A program made the position numbers and the translations under genes. The notes under the pieces were generated by a model that was given only the letters and a program-made list of their open reading frames with translations, did no database searches and was not told where the DNA came from. From JAHEEL01 sp963700375 (GTDB lineage: Bacteria; Actinomycetota; Acidimicrobiia; Spongiisociales; UBA5794), in the NCBI GenBank assembly GCA_963700375.1, contig CAVOXF010000006.1, positions 620,001 to 684,000 on the forward strand: 64,000 nt of DNA, given 5' to 3'. Below, piece by piece: positions 1 to 8,594 of this stretch (positions within the stretch are counted from its first letter, which is position 1; every line of letters starts with the position of its first letter).

Positions 1-841
1 GTGCGCGCTCCGCAAAGATCGGCAGGCCCCGTGCAGGGTCGGTGAGCGCCATCACGAAGTGAGGCTTGCCGGTCTCGGCCGACATCGCGGCATCGAGCGC
101 GTCGAGGTCGTGCCCATCGACTTCCACGGCGCTCGCCCCGAAGGCCCTGATGCGGTTGGTCAGCGGGTCGATGTAGATGCTCGGGTCGATGCATCCGTCA
201 CACTGCTGGCCGTTCACGTCCACGATCACACGCAGGTTGTCCAGTTCGTACTTCGCGGCCTCGCCGATGGCCTCCCAGATCTGCCCCTCCTGGAACTCGC
301 CATCAGACATCATCACCCACACGTTGCCGGTGTCGCCGCGGCGCTTGCGGGCCAGCGCGATGCCTGCCGCCTGACTGAGGGCCTGAGCAAGCGAACCCGT
401 CGTGGTCTCGACGCCCGGCGAATGCTCGGCACCGATCATCTCGACCGTGGTGCCGTCCTGGTTGAACTGGTCGAGGCCTTCCTCGGCCAGGCGCCCGACC
501 TCGATGAGCGCCGTGTACAGCACGAGGGCATAGTGGGCCGGTGAGAAGATGAAGCGATCCAGGTCTGCCGCCTTCGGTCCGTTGTAGTCGCCACCATTGA
601 AGAACCCGGGATTGTCCGGACCGGGGACACCCGCGAACGGCCGAGGGATCATGGGAGCCGTACTCGGGCCGAGACGGAGGATCCTCGCGTACAGCATGGC
701 GAAGATCTCGGCAGACGAAAGTGCCTGGCTCATGTAGCCGCCGTTGCTGCGAAGCACATGGTCGAGGACCCGCATGCGGATCCGATCGGCCACAGCCTGT
801 GTCGCGGGTCGCCAGTCGACGGTGGTATCGGGTGCTGTCAT
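1..841 (-). CDS. Transketolase, N-terminal (thiamine-diphosphate) part, cut by window edge
   Basis: About 280 residues are visible and the C-terminus lies outside the window. The protein shows a GAEHSPGVE stretch, the thiamine-diphosphate/Mg motif SDGEFQEGQIWEA and a downstream VIVDVNGQQCDG strand, which is the N-terminal fold of transketolase. It could be the N subunit of a split enzyme or a full-length one. The ATG at 841 overlaps the stop of the MtnA gene (ATGA), so it is translationally coupled and is the fifth gene of the lsrF-like unit. A ketol transfer on a product of that pathway is an inference. Confidence 0.85.
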   Translation of the reverse strand, partial: MTAPDTTVDWRPATQAVADRIRMRVLDHVLRSNGGYMSQALSSAEIFAMLYARILRLGPSTAPMIPRPFAGVPGPDNPGFFNGGDYNGPKAADLDRFIFSPAHYALVLYTALIEVGRLAEEGLDQFNQDGTTVEMIGAEHSPGVETTTGSLAQALSQAAGIALARKRRGDTGNVWVMMSDGEFQEGQIWEAIGEAAKYELDNLRVIVDVNGQQCDGCIDPSIYIDPLTNRIRAFGASAVEVDGHDLDALDAAMSAETGKPHFVMALTDPARGLPIFAERA

Positions 842-1905
842 TGATCGTCTCCCTTTGCGAACGCGGCTCGTATCGATACGTCGTACGGAGGTCGAAGCAC
901 GCCGACCTCGGTGATGATTGCAGTGATCAGTTCGGCGGGCGTCACATCAAACGCCGGATTCCACGTCGGAACCTCGCTCGGGGCCGTCGCCTCGGTCCGC
1001 CACGTCGTCAGCTCGGTATCGGGCCTGAGTTCGATCTCGATCCCGGCGCCCGAATCCAGCTTGATGTCGAACGTCGAGAGCGGGGCAGCGACATAGAACG
1101 GGATCCCGGCGTGGCGTGCATTGACCGCATGCGAGAACGTGCCGATCTTGTTCGCCGTGTCACCGTTCGCGGCAATCCGGTCGGCGCCGACGATCACGGC
1201 CTCGACCTTGCCCTGGGCCATCGCGGCAGCGTCTGCTCCATCCGGCATGAGCGTCACGTCAATGCCCGCATCGAGCAGTTCCCAGGTCGTCAGGCGCGCA
1301 CCCTGGAGCAAAGGGCGGGTCTCAGACGACAGGACCTTGACGCGCTCACCTGCGGCGGCTTTCGCGTAGATGACGCCGAGTGCGGTGCCCCATCCGGCCG
1401 TTGCGAGGCGGCCCGTGTTGCAGTGGGTCATGATGTTGGTCACGCCTGCAAGCTCGGCACGCCCGGCCTCGCCGATGCGAGTGCACGCGTCCCGGTCCTC
1501 GGCGATGATCTTGAGGGCCTCGGTGAGCGCCAACGCACGCACCTCGGCTGGTGAGTCGCCGGCTGACGCGACGTCGCGTACCCGGTCGACCGCCCACTGG
1601 AGGTTCACGGCCGTTGGCCTGGCCGACCCGATCACCGCTGCGAGTTCGGCGAGGGCCGCCCGCGCGCTGGAGGAATCGCGCGGACGGCGCTCGTCGAGGC
1701 CGACGACCATGCCGAGGGCGCCACACGCCCCGATGGCGGGAGCACCCCGAACGGCGAGGCGGTAGATGGCATCTACGACATCGTCGACGGAGGCGAGTTC
1801 GAGGAGGGTGAACTCGCCGGGGAGGCGGGTCTGGTCAATGATTTCGATCCGGTCCCCGGTCCATGCAACCGAGGGCCGCAACTCTTCGAGATCGAGCACT
1901 GGCAT
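838..1905 (-). CDS. mtnA: S-methyl-5-thioribose-1-phosphate isomerase family protein (first MtnA paralogue)
   Basis: A 355-residue protein of the MtnA/eIF2B-alpha family, which converts an aldose-1-phosphate to the matching ketose-1-phosphate. Family motifs are present: RGAPAIG (53-59), the catalytic-cysteine motif THCNTG (Cys162) and the catalytic-aspartate motif GADRIAANGD (Asp242). The start at 1905 is preceded by GGAG five bases upstream; a longer frame begins with arginine-rich non-conserved residues and is rejected. It lies 8 bases after the MtnK-like kinase, which would supply its substrate. Another MtnA paralogue is at 6385-7506, so the substrate may be 5-deoxyribose-1-phosphate or another 5-substituted ribose-1-phosphate rather than methylthioribose-1-phosphate. 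Confidence 0.9.
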   Translation of the reverse strand: MPVLDLEELRPSVAWTGDRIEIIDQTRLPGEFTLLELASVDDVVDAIYRLAVRGAPAIGACGALGMVVGLDERRPRDSSSARAALAELAAVIGSARPTAVNLQWAVDRVRDVASAGDSPAEVRALALTEALKIIAEDRDACTRIGEAGRAELAGVTNIMTHCNTGRLATAGWGTALGVIYAKAAAGERVKVLSSETRPLLQGARLTTWELLDAGIDVTLMPDGADAAAMAQGKVEAVIVGADRIAANGDTANKIGTFSHAVNARHAGIPFYVAAPLSTFDIKLDSGAGIEIELRPDTELTTWRTEATAPSEVPTWNPAFDVTPAELITAIITEVGVLRPPYDVSIRAAFAKGDDQ

Positions 1906-1913
1906 GTGTGCTC

Positions 1914-3155
1914 CTATCCAGCTGCCAGAACCCCGTCGCGCATGACGTCTGCGACGACGGCGTCGAAGACGTCGTTCGATGCCGCAACGGTTGCGAGACG
2001 GTCCCGGTCCTTGATCCACGTGCTGGCGGTCCGCAGAACGATCGCGGCGGCCTTGACCCGATCCTCAGGGTCGAGCGTCTCGATGTCCGAGACCTTGGCG
2101 AGGCCGATGATCCGGCGATTCGCCTTGCACCCGCCGAAGCCGATCGAATCCTTCTGGACCTGAACGAGCCAGGAGTCGAGAAAGGCTTCGGTCCACGTCG
2201 CGTCTGGCCGACCGGACCAGAGTCTCCGCATCTCAGCCTCGAACGCGTCCCACGTCTCCTGCGCGACGCCGGCAAGCCAGTCCCGAAACTCGGCGGGCCG
2301 GTCGAGTACGACGGCCCTGGCCCGGGCGGCCAGGAAGTTCCCGAATACGGCACCGAGGTCGAAGCCAACGGGTCCGTAGTAGGCGAACTCGGGGTCGATC
2401 ACCCGGCCGTCCCCGCTGCCGTCTTCCTTGAACGAGACCATCACCGAACCGGTGTGCAGATCGCCATGGATCAGCGCTTCGGCCGCGGTCATGAATTTGA
2501 ACTTCATCATCCCGACTTCAGCCCGCAACCGCTCGTCCGAACGCAATGCCACGATCTCTGGTGCGAGTTCATCGAGGAAGCTGTTGTTGTCGTGCTCGAT
2601 GTAGGGCTCGGTGAAGACGAGCTGTTCCGTGATGCGGCACAACTCCGGGTTCACAGCCTCGATCACCCGATCCTTGACCTCCATCTGGTCGAGCGCGAAC
2701 ACCGACGTCGAGTAGGCAAGGTTCGCCACGTATTCGCCCAGCATCGCTGCAACACCACGGTGGATGTACCCGTCGTTGAGCTTGCCTCGCCAGATCTCCC
2801 ATCCCATGAGGTTCTCCATCGCGAGGACATGCTGCTCCGCGTCCACGCCGTAGTAGGCGGGAATGAGGTGCGGCGTCGTGGCCGCTGCAGCGGCGAGGCC
2901 GCGTGCCTCTGCGATCACCCGCTCCGGGGTGAGAGGCCATCCTTCGCCGACGAGGCGAACGTAGGGAAGCGACTGCTTCAGGCAGATGCCGTTGCCTGCG
3001 GCGTCCCGACACACGAACACAAGGTTCAGGTTGCCGTCGCCGACCTCCGCGACCTCGAGGGTCGAGGTGTCGACGATCCCGGCCAGGTTCGGGTTCGAGT
3101 CGATATAGGCCGGAACCGTCTCCGGTGTCAGAATCTCATACTCGCTTGCCATCAT
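1914..3155 (-). CDS. mtnK: S-methyl-5-thioribose kinase family protein
   Basis: A 413-residue kinase of the aminoglycoside-phosphotransferase fold. It matches MtnK closely: GDGNLNLVF near residue 39, Lys60 in a KQSLPYVR motif, the catalytic loop HGDLHTGS (230-237) and DPEFAYYGPVGFD (254-266). Family members phosphorylate C1 of 5-methylthioribose or 5-deoxyribose with ATP. A GGGAG ribosome site precedes two adjacent ATG codons (3155 and 3152), and either could be used. It lies between the muconolactone-isomerase-like gene (11 bases upstream) and mtnA. In this locus it occupies the kinase role that LsrK plays in autoinducer-2 operons. Confidence 0.9.
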   Translation of the reverse strand: MMASEYEILTPETVPAYIDSNPNLAGIVDTSTLEVAEVGDGNLNLVFVCRDAAGNGICLKQSLPYVRLVGEGWPLTPERVIAEARGLAAAAATTPHLIPAYYGVDAEQHVLAMENLMGWEIWRGKLNDGYIHRGVAAMLGEYVANLAYSTSVFALDQMEVKDRVIEAVNPELCRITEQLVFTEPYIEHDNNSFLDELAPEIVALRSDERLRAEVGMMKFKFMTAAEALIHGDLHTGSVMVSFKEDGSGDGRVIDPEFAYYGPVGFDLGAVFGNFLAARARAVVLDRPAEFRDWLAGVAQETWDAFEAEMRRLWSGRPDATWTEAFLDSWLVQVQKDSIGFGGCKANRRIIGLAKVSDIETLDPEDRVKAAAIVLRTASTWIKDRDRLATVAASNDVFDAVVADVMRDGVLAAG

Positions 3156-3166
3156 CGATCTCCCGT

Positions 3167-3451
3167 CTACGTACTTCTAGGATCGAGGGCGTGGCTGCCC
3201 AGTGCGGTCACTTCCATATCCATCCATGGAAACAGTGGCAGTGAACTGAGGACGTCATGGAGTTCGTCCGGACCCTCCACTTCGTACAGGCCGTACACCG
3301 CCCGGCGTCCGGGGATTCTCCAGATGCGCTGGAGCTTCCCTTCCGCAACGAGCTGGGCGCCCCTCCTCGCCTCCGCGGCCTTTACCGATGCCAGGAGGTC
3401 GGGATCGATGTCCGGAGGGATGTCCTGCTCGATGCGTACCAGGAATTCCAT
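3167..3451 (-). CDS. Muconolactone delta-isomerase-like small protein
   Basis: A 94-residue protein that resembles muconolactone isomerase along its whole length: an N-terminal MEFLVRI strand, a central RIWRIPGRRAVYGLYEV segment and the typical LFPWMDMEVTALGSH ending. The family forms dimeric alpha/beta barrels and moves a double bond within a small ketolactone. No other beta-ketoadipate gene is nearby. It lies directly after the LsrF-like thiolase (4-base gap) where autoinducer-2 operons carry LsrG, a P-DPD isomerase of the same fold superfamily. An analogous keto/enediol isomerase role is therefore plausible but inferred. The start at 3451 follows conservation; the longer frame overlaps lsrF. 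Confidence 0.8.
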   Translation of the reverse strand: MEFLVRIEQDIPPDIDPDLLASVKAAEARRGAQLVAEGKLQRIWRIPGRRAVYGLYEVEGPDELHDVLSSLPLFPWMDMEVTALGSHALDPRST

Positions 3452-3455
3452 CGGT

Positions 3456-4250
3456 TCAGCCCTTGTTCGGCGGAGCGGCGACCAGGTCGAGCGCGTCCTT
3501 GGGAGCGGCGTCATCGTGGATCACGGCTCGCAGGGCCTTGGCCATCCCAATGGGGTCGTAGTGCTGCCAGATATTGCGACCAAGATTCACGCCGACGGCG
3601 CCCTTGTCGATTCCGTCACGCACGAACGTCAGCACCTCGAGTGCATCGTCGGTCTTCGGTCCACCGGCGATGACGACGGGGACCGGGCAGGTGCTCGTGA
3701 TCTTGTCGAAGTCCTCGCAGTAGTAGGTCTTGACAACCCGGGCGCCGAGCTCGGCCGAGATGCGAGAGGCGAGGGCGAGGTAACGCGAGTCGCGCTTCTC
3801 GAGTTCCTTGCCGACGGCGGTGACGGCCATCACCGGGATGCCGTAGCGCTCATACTCGTTCACGGCCATCGCCAGGTTGTTGAGCGTCTGCGTCTCGTAG
3901 CTGGAGCCGACGAACACCGAGATTCCAACAGCTGCGGCATCGAGGCGGATGGCCTCTTCCGCCGACAGGAGAAGACGCTCGTTCTCGAGCGTGCCACCGA
4001 TGATGCTCGGACCGCCACTCGCGCGCAGGATGACGTTCGGGGTGGACTCAGCGGGTATCGCCGAGCGAAGCACGCCCCGGGTGACGAAGAGGGCATCCAC
4101 GATCGGGATCAGGTCGGCGACCGTCTCGCCGGGGCGCTCGAGGCACCGGGTGGGGCCGAGAAAGTAGCCGTGATCGATCGCGAGGAAGAACGCCTTGCCG
4201 GTCTCCGGCGGAATCAACCTCGCCATCCTGCTCTGCATACCCCAGTCCAT
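3456..4250 (-). CDS. lsrF: LsrF-type 3-hydroxy-5-phosphonooxypentane-2,4-dione thiolase
   Basis: A 264-residue class I aldolase-fold protein with strong LsrF signatures: DWGMQSR at the N-terminus, AIDHGYFLGPT, the TRGVLRS motif, the presumed Schiff-base lysine in VVKTYY (Lys174), CPVPVVIAGG and a GRNIWQ phosphate-binding end. It lacks about 30 N-terminal residues found in the enteric enzyme. LsrF transfers an acetyl group from P-HPD to CoA, giving DHAP and acetyl-CoA. This is the first gene of the second transcription unit, with an AGGACGGG ribosome site. No LsrK or LsrR is visible, and a MtnK-like kinase sits in the operon instead. Confidence 0.87.
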   Translation of the reverse strand: MDWGMQSRMARLIPPETGKAFFLAIDHGYFLGPTRCLERPGETVADLIPIVDALFVTRGVLRSAIPAESTPNVILRASGGPSIIGGTLENERLLLSAEEAIRLDAAAVGISVFVGSSYETQTLNNLAMAVNEYERYGIPVMAVTAVGKELEKRDSRYLALASRISAELGARVVKTYYCEDFDKITSTCPVPVVIAGGPKTDDALEVLTFVRDGIDKGAVGVNLGRNIWQHYDPIGMAKALRAVIHDDAAPKDALDLVAAPPNKG

Positions 4251-4307
4251 GATTCCCGTCCTTCCTCTCCGTGGAGATGGCTGTCTGCCTATGTTTCAAC
4301 TCACCGA

Positions 4308-4341
4308 TGCACATCTGTGCGGTCTTTGCACTTTCGTGCAC
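4308..4341 (-). promoter_or_regulatory. TGCAC half-site array upstream of the lsrF unit
   Basis: TGCAC occurs at 4308-4312, 4327-4331 and 4337-4341, and a degenerate TGCGG lies at 4318-4322, so repeats recur every 9-10 bp, about one helical turn. The array is about 60 bases upstream of the lsrF-like start. A matching array lies upstream of the ABC importer at 11408-11441. Read on the coding strand, both begin GTGCACG and repeat GTGCA ten bases on. It is probably a shared operator for one regulator; no regulator gene is in view. Confidence 0.55.
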
Positions 4342-4395
4342 CTAGCGTATCACCGCACGTTCAGGCCTGCAAGACAAGCCCAAAGAAGGTCGACC

Positions 4396-6366
4396 TCAGA
4401 TCACGCGATCGTTTCCTCCGTCGATCGGGATGTGGGCCCCGGTGACCCTCGAGAAGGTGGAACCGAGCGTCGCTGCAACCACGCCGGCGACGTCGGCGCT
4501 CGTGATCTCAATGCTCATGAGGTTGCGTCGCTTGTACTCCTCAACCGTCATGCCGTAGCGAGCGGCCCGCTCGGCAAGGAGTTCTGCGGTCCACAAAGCC
4601 GTGTCGAACACCGCATCGGGGTGCACCGAATTGACGCGAATCCCGTCAGGAGCCCACTCGAGGGCCGCGACGCGGGCCACCTGGTTGGCGGCTGCCTTCG
4701 ATGCGGAGTACGCCGACGCTCCCGGGCCGGGAGCCGTCACGTTCTTCGAACCAATCACGGCCACACGTCCGCCACGCGGTGCGAGCACCAGCAACGGATG
4801 CACGAGCGAGAGCATCTGGACGAACGCGTCAACATTGACCGACATAGCCTTGCGCCATGCCGCCGGATCCTGCGCTGCGATCGGAGCAGATTCCGGGAAC
4901 AGACCGGCCGATGCGACGAGCATGTCGACACCACCGAATCGCTCAACGGCGGCGTCGAGCGCAGCCGAGGTGGACTCCAGCAAGGTGAGGTCGCATGGAA
5001 TCCCGAGGAACGCCGCGTCGTCGGAGAGATCGCGAACCGACGTGCTGATGTCGAGGCCGACCACCGCGGCGCCTCGATCGAGTAGTTCGAGGGCGCAGGC
5101 ACGTCCGATCCCCGAGGCGGCGCCGGTCACCACGGCAACCTCGCCCGTGAACTCGCCCGTCTCGGCGACCCGATCGAGCTTCGCCTGTTCGAGTTCCCAG
5201 TACTCGAGGTCGAAGAAGTCGCCGGCAGGGAGTGCGGTGTAGCCACCCAGACCGGTGGCCTGCTCGATGACCCAGATCGTCCTCCGGTAGATGTCGCGCG
5301 CGGTATCGGCCGCTCCCACATCGGGGCCGGCCGTCAACATGCCGAGTTCCGGATCGAAGATCACGCGCGGCGCCGGATCGAGCATCCGTACCGTGCCGAC
5401 GCGCGGCTGGTTCTCCTCGAAGTAGGACCGGTACTGGTCGGCGAAGGCATCGACATCGCGACCGAACATGGGGACCGTCTTGGTCCAAATGACGTGATCG
5501 GGCGTCGCCGGCCCCTGCCCGGCGACCGCGGCCAGATCGCTGCGCCTGCTGAAGGCCCAGCTCTCGTGGTCGGTGTGACGGCTCATGATGAACGGAGCAC
5601 CGGCTATCCGGGAGATCTCAAAGCGCAGCGATGCGAGGACGGATCGGTCGACGCTGGGGGAAGCGCCGACCGATCCGGGAGGTTCCTCGCGCGCGGAAGA
5701 CTTCTCGAGGTACGTCTCGGCCTCGGTCACCAGACTGATCATTCGGTTGTAGGCCTCGTGGGGGTTCGATCCAAAGGTGACAAGGCCATGGTTCATCAGG
5801 ATGACGCCGATTGTCTCGTCGGTGAGGTTCCGTTCGAGTTCGACGGCGGCGGCCCGGCCCACCCGGAAGCCGGACCGCGCGTATGGGACGACAACGACGC
5901 GATTCCCATACAGCTCCTCGACCCATTCCCTCCCGTTGGCGGTGCTCGAGATCGCGAGCAGCGCATCTGAGTGCGTGTGCAGCACGGCTCGGGCCGGGAT
6001 GATGGCGTGGATGATTGCCTCGACGGATGGCGTAGGTGCCACGGCATCGACCAGAGCCGTCCGCAACTCGTTTGCCATCGCCGTGTCCGACAGCGTCTCG
6101 AGGTCGGCGAGTCGTCGAATCGCATCGAGGCGGACCGGAGCGAAACCCTCGGGCTCGATGTTCGCGAGATCCCACCCGCTTGCCTTCACCCAGACCGTTT
6201 CGACCGGCTTGCCAAACACGTCCGATTCGGTTCGCTTGATCGAGCTATTGCCGCCGCCATGAAGCACGAGCGACGGTTCGGATCCGAGCAGCCGGGAGGC
6301 ATACACCGTCTCGCCAAGCGGGCCGCCGAAGCCTGCCGCTTCCGTGTCGTTCCATCGGTTCCTCAC
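4396..6366 (-). CDS. Bifunctional class II aldolase / short-chain dehydrogenase
   Basis: A 656-residue fusion. Residues about 10-250 form a class II aldolase/adducin domain with likely zinc ligands in HTHSD (His130, His132) and NHG (His193). Residues about 408-656 form a classical SDR with TGAASGIG (414-421), catalytic Ser540, Tyr553 and Lys557 (YSASK) and a C-terminal IDGG. The same architecture is known from rhamnulose-1-phosphate aldolase/lactaldehyde dehydrogenase fusions. Here it neighbours MtnA and MtnK homologues, so cleavage or C4 oxidation of a 5-deoxypentulose-1-phosphate is a reasonable inference. It starts at GTG 6366 behind GGGGGAG, 18 bases after the second mtnA-like gene. Confidence 0.88.
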   Translation of the reverse strand: MRNRWNDTEAAGFGGPLGETVYASRLLGSEPSLVLHGGGNSSIKRTESDVFGKPVETVWVKASGWDLANIEPEGFAPVRLDAIRRLADLETLSDTAMANELRTALVDAVAPTPSVEAIIHAIIPARAVLHTHSDALLAISSTANGREWVEELYGNRVVVVPYARSGFRVGRAAAVELERNLTDETIGVILMNHGLVTFGSNPHEAYNRMISLVTEAETYLEKSSAREEPPGSVGASPSVDRSVLASLRFEISRIAGAPFIMSRHTDHESWAFSRRSDLAAVAGQGPATPDHVIWTKTVPMFGRDVDAFADQYRSYFEENQPRVGTVRMLDPAPRVIFDPELGMLTAGPDVGAADTARDIYRRTIWVIEQATGLGGYTALPAGDFFDLEYWELEQAKLDRVAETGEFTGEVAVVTGAASGIGRACALELLDRGAAVVGLDISTSVRDLSDDAAFLGIPCDLTLLESTSAALDAAVERFGGVDMLVASAGLFPESAPIAAQDPAAWRKAMSVNVDAFVQMLSLVHPLLVLAPRGGRVAVIGSKNVTAPGPGASAYSASKAAANQVARVAALEWAPDGIRVNSVHPDAVFDTALWTAELLAERAARYGMTVEEYKRRNLMSIEITSADVAGVVAATLGSTFSRVTGAHIPIDGGNDRVI

Positions 6367-6384
6367 TACTCCCCCAGTCGTTGG

Positions 6385-7506
6385 TCAGGTTGAAGACGAG
6401 AACTCGGGATAGTGCGCGATGATCGACTCCAGGCTCGCTTCGCAGATTCCCCGTTCGGTGATGATGCCGGTCACCAGGCGTGCCGGCGTCACGTCGAACG
6501 CGAAGTTGGCGGCTTCGGTACCCGGAGCCGCGAGCCGGGGCTCGATCTGCCGACCTTCGAACCATGCCGTGGCATTGGTGACTTCGGTGGGATCGCGCTC
6601 CTCGATCGGGATGTCGGCAAGGCCGTCGCGGCTCGTCGGATCGAACGTACTCGACGGAAGCGCCGCGTAGAACGGGATGCCGTTGTCGCTCGCCGCCACA
6701 GCCTTCATGTAGGTGCCGATCTTGTTCGCCACATCGCCGTTGATCGTCGTGCGGTCGCTGCCGACGATGACCATGTCGACTAGACCGTGCTGCATCAGGT
6801 GGCCGGAGCTGTTGTCGGCGATCAGGGTGTGCGGTACGCCGGCCTGCCCGAGTTCCCATGCCGTCAGCCGTGCGCCTTGATTGCGCGGCCGGGTCTCGCT
6901 CACCCAGACATGGATCGGGATGCCGGCCGCGTGGGCCGCATACATCGGAGCCGTGGCAGTGCCGTGCGACACGAACGCCAGCCATCCGGCGTTGCAGTGC
7001 GTCATGATGTCGACCGTTGAGCCCTTGCGCTCGTAGATCTCTCGAACGATGGCGAGGCCGTGTCGGCCGATAGCTGCGCAGTAGGCAATGTCCTCGTCTG
7101 CGATCTCCTCGGCGACCTCTCGGGCACGAGCGACGCGCGTGTCGCCGTCGGAGATGCCGGCCACCTCGCGGAGTTGGCGCTGCACGGCCCAGGTGAGGTT
7201 CACCGCAGTCGGCCGGCTCGCCTCGAGCATCGCGCCGGCTTCCGCCAGCTGGGCCGCGGCCTCTTCGCCTTCGAGATGTCGACCTTCGAGGGCGGCGAGA
7301 TACATGCCGTAGCCGGCCGACACTCCGATGCACCCGGCGCCGCGCACCACCATGTCGGCAATCGCAACCGTCATCTCTTCGACTGTGCGCAGCGCCACTT
7401 CTTCATACTCGAATGGGAGCAGCCGCTGTTCGATGACGAGGACTGTCGCTTCGTCGGACGGGTCGATCCACACCGTCCGCGTCGAGGTGGTGTCCCCGTT
7501 GCTCAT
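6385..7506 (-). CDS. MtnA-like aldose-1-phosphate isomerase (second paralogue)
   Basis: A 373-residue protein of the MtnA/eIF2B family that diverges from the copy at 838-1905. It keeps the catalytic cysteine (THCNAGWLAF) and the aspartate within GSDRTTINGD, plus ETRPRNQGARL. The usual RGAPAIG loop is RGAGCIG, which suggests a changed substrate pocket. Its ATG overlaps the stop of the ABC permease (ATGA at 7503-7506), tying it to import. Paralogues of this kind act on 5-deoxyribose-1-phosphate or ribose-1,5-bisphosphate in other organisms; which applies here is not known. The longer upstream frame lies within the permease and is rejected. Confidence 0.85.
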   Translation of the reverse strand: MSNGDTTSTRTVWIDPSDEATVLVIEQRLLPFEYEEVALRTVEEMTVAIADMVVRGAGCIGVSAGYGMYLAALEGRHLEGEEAAAQLAEAGAMLEASRPTAVNLTWAVQRQLREVAGISDGDTRVARAREVAEEIADEDIAYCAAIGRHGLAIVREIYERKGSTVDIMTHCNAGWLAFVSHGTATAPMYAAHAAGIPIHVWVSETRPRNQGARLTAWELGQAGVPHTLIADNSSGHLMQHGLVDMVIVGSDRTTINGDVANKIGTYMKAVAASDNGIPFYAALPSSTFDPTSRDGLADIPIEERDPTEVTNATAWFEGRQIEPRLAAPGTEAANFAFDVTPARLVTGIITERGICEASLESIIAHYPEFSSST

Positions 7507-8594
7507 ATTGGGACGGCGGCGACGTGGCGCTGCTTGCGTCGGGACAGCGTGAACGAGAAGATCAACGCCACCACGAGCACGAGACCCTTGACGACGTCCT
7601 GCCAGTAGTACGGGAAGTTCATCATCGTCGTGCCGGTCAGCAGAATGCCGATCAGAAGCGCACCGAGCGTCGTACCGAGGGCGTTCGGCTTGTTTGCACC
7701 GAGCACCGAATAGCCGACCAGGGCGACCGCCACGGCATCGAGCAGCAGCGAGTTGCCGGCCGAGATGTCGCCCTGGCGGATGCGGGAAGCGAGGATCAAG
7801 CCGGCTATCGAAGCGAAGACGCCGGAAATGATGTAGGCCACTGCCTTGTACCGGCCGACACGGGCACCGGCAAGCCGCGCAGCTTCCGGGTTCGTGCCGA
7901 CGGCGTACATGACGCGGCCCCACTTCGTCCTCGACAGGAAGAACCACGTTGCGATCCCCAGTACGGCCCAAATGATCACGGGATAGGGAATGGGGCCAAG
8001 TGACCCCTTGTTGATCTCGATGAAGCCCTCGGTGAACTTGCCGGGTGCGACGGAGCCGTCGCGAAGGATGAGGCCGGAGGAGACCGACTGGCCGTCCACG
8101 GGAACGAGCTTCAAACCCTGTATCAGGAACATGGTGGCGAGTGTCGCCAGCAGGTCCGGAATCTTCAGGGCAACGATCAGGACAGCGTTGAACACGCCGA
8201 TCAGGGCACCTGCCCCAAGGACCGCCAGGATCGCCACCGGCCCGGTCTGCGCGTAGATGACCATCGTCATTGCCGCGACGGTCACGGCCATTCCGGCCGT
8301 TGCCCCGACCGAGAGGTCAAGACCACCGACCACCATCGTGAAGGTGATCCCGAGGCCGGCAATCGCAACGACCGCTGTGAACTTCAGCATCGAGAACATC
8401 GTCGACGACATGCGGAACGATGGAAGCGTCACGAGGAACAGCACGAAGAAGAACACGGTGATGACGATGAAGCCGTACTTCACCACCCAGTCGCGGAGGT
8501 CCGGCTTCGGCTTGTCGACCACGAGCACAGGCGCCTTCGGCGGTTCGGTCGGCGGGGCCGTATCCGCCCCGGACGATGGCTGCTTGGTACTCAC
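7503..8594 (-). CDS. Sugar ABC transporter permease (RbsC family)
   Basis: A 363-residue inner-membrane protein with a short proline-rich cytoplasmic N-terminus followed by about nine hydrophobic helices. It carries the family signature GLDLSVGATAGM and the GALIGVFNAVLIV segment typical of ribose/xylose/AI-2 permeases. It is the only permease of the importer and would act as a homodimer. It starts at GTG 8594, overlapping the ATPase stop (GTGA), with GGAGG seven bases upstream. Confidence 0.9.
   Translation of the reverse strand: MSTKQPSSGADTAPPTEPPKAPVLVVDKPKPDLRDWVVKYGFIVITVFFFVLFLVTLPSFRMSSTMFSMLKFTAVVAIAGLGITFTMVVGGLDLSVGATAGMAVTVAAMTMVIYAQTGPVAILAVLGAGALIGVFNAVLIVALKIPDLLATLATMFLIQGLKLVPVDGQSVSSGLILRDGSVAPGKFTEGFIEINKGSLGPIPYPVIIWAVLGIATWFFLSRTKWGRVMYAVGTNPEAARLAGARVGRYKAVAYIISGVFASIAGLILASRIRQGDISAGNSLLLDAVAVALVGYSVLGANKPNALGTTLGALLIGILLTGTTMMNFPYYWQDVVKGLVLVVALIFSFTLSRRKQRHVAAVPI

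Noticed and set aside
3167..3451. Beta-ketoadipate (aromatic catabolism) pathway
   Set aside because: Only a muconolactone-isomerase-like gene is present; no CatA, CatB or CatD homologue is nearby and its neighbours are sugar-phosphate enzymes.
1863..4445. A long plus-strand open frame of 860 codons opposite mtnA, mtnK, MIase and lsrF
   Set aside because: It is antisense to four well-conserved genes and has arginine/valine/glycine-heavy composition with no family motif; long mirror frames are common in GC-rich DNA.
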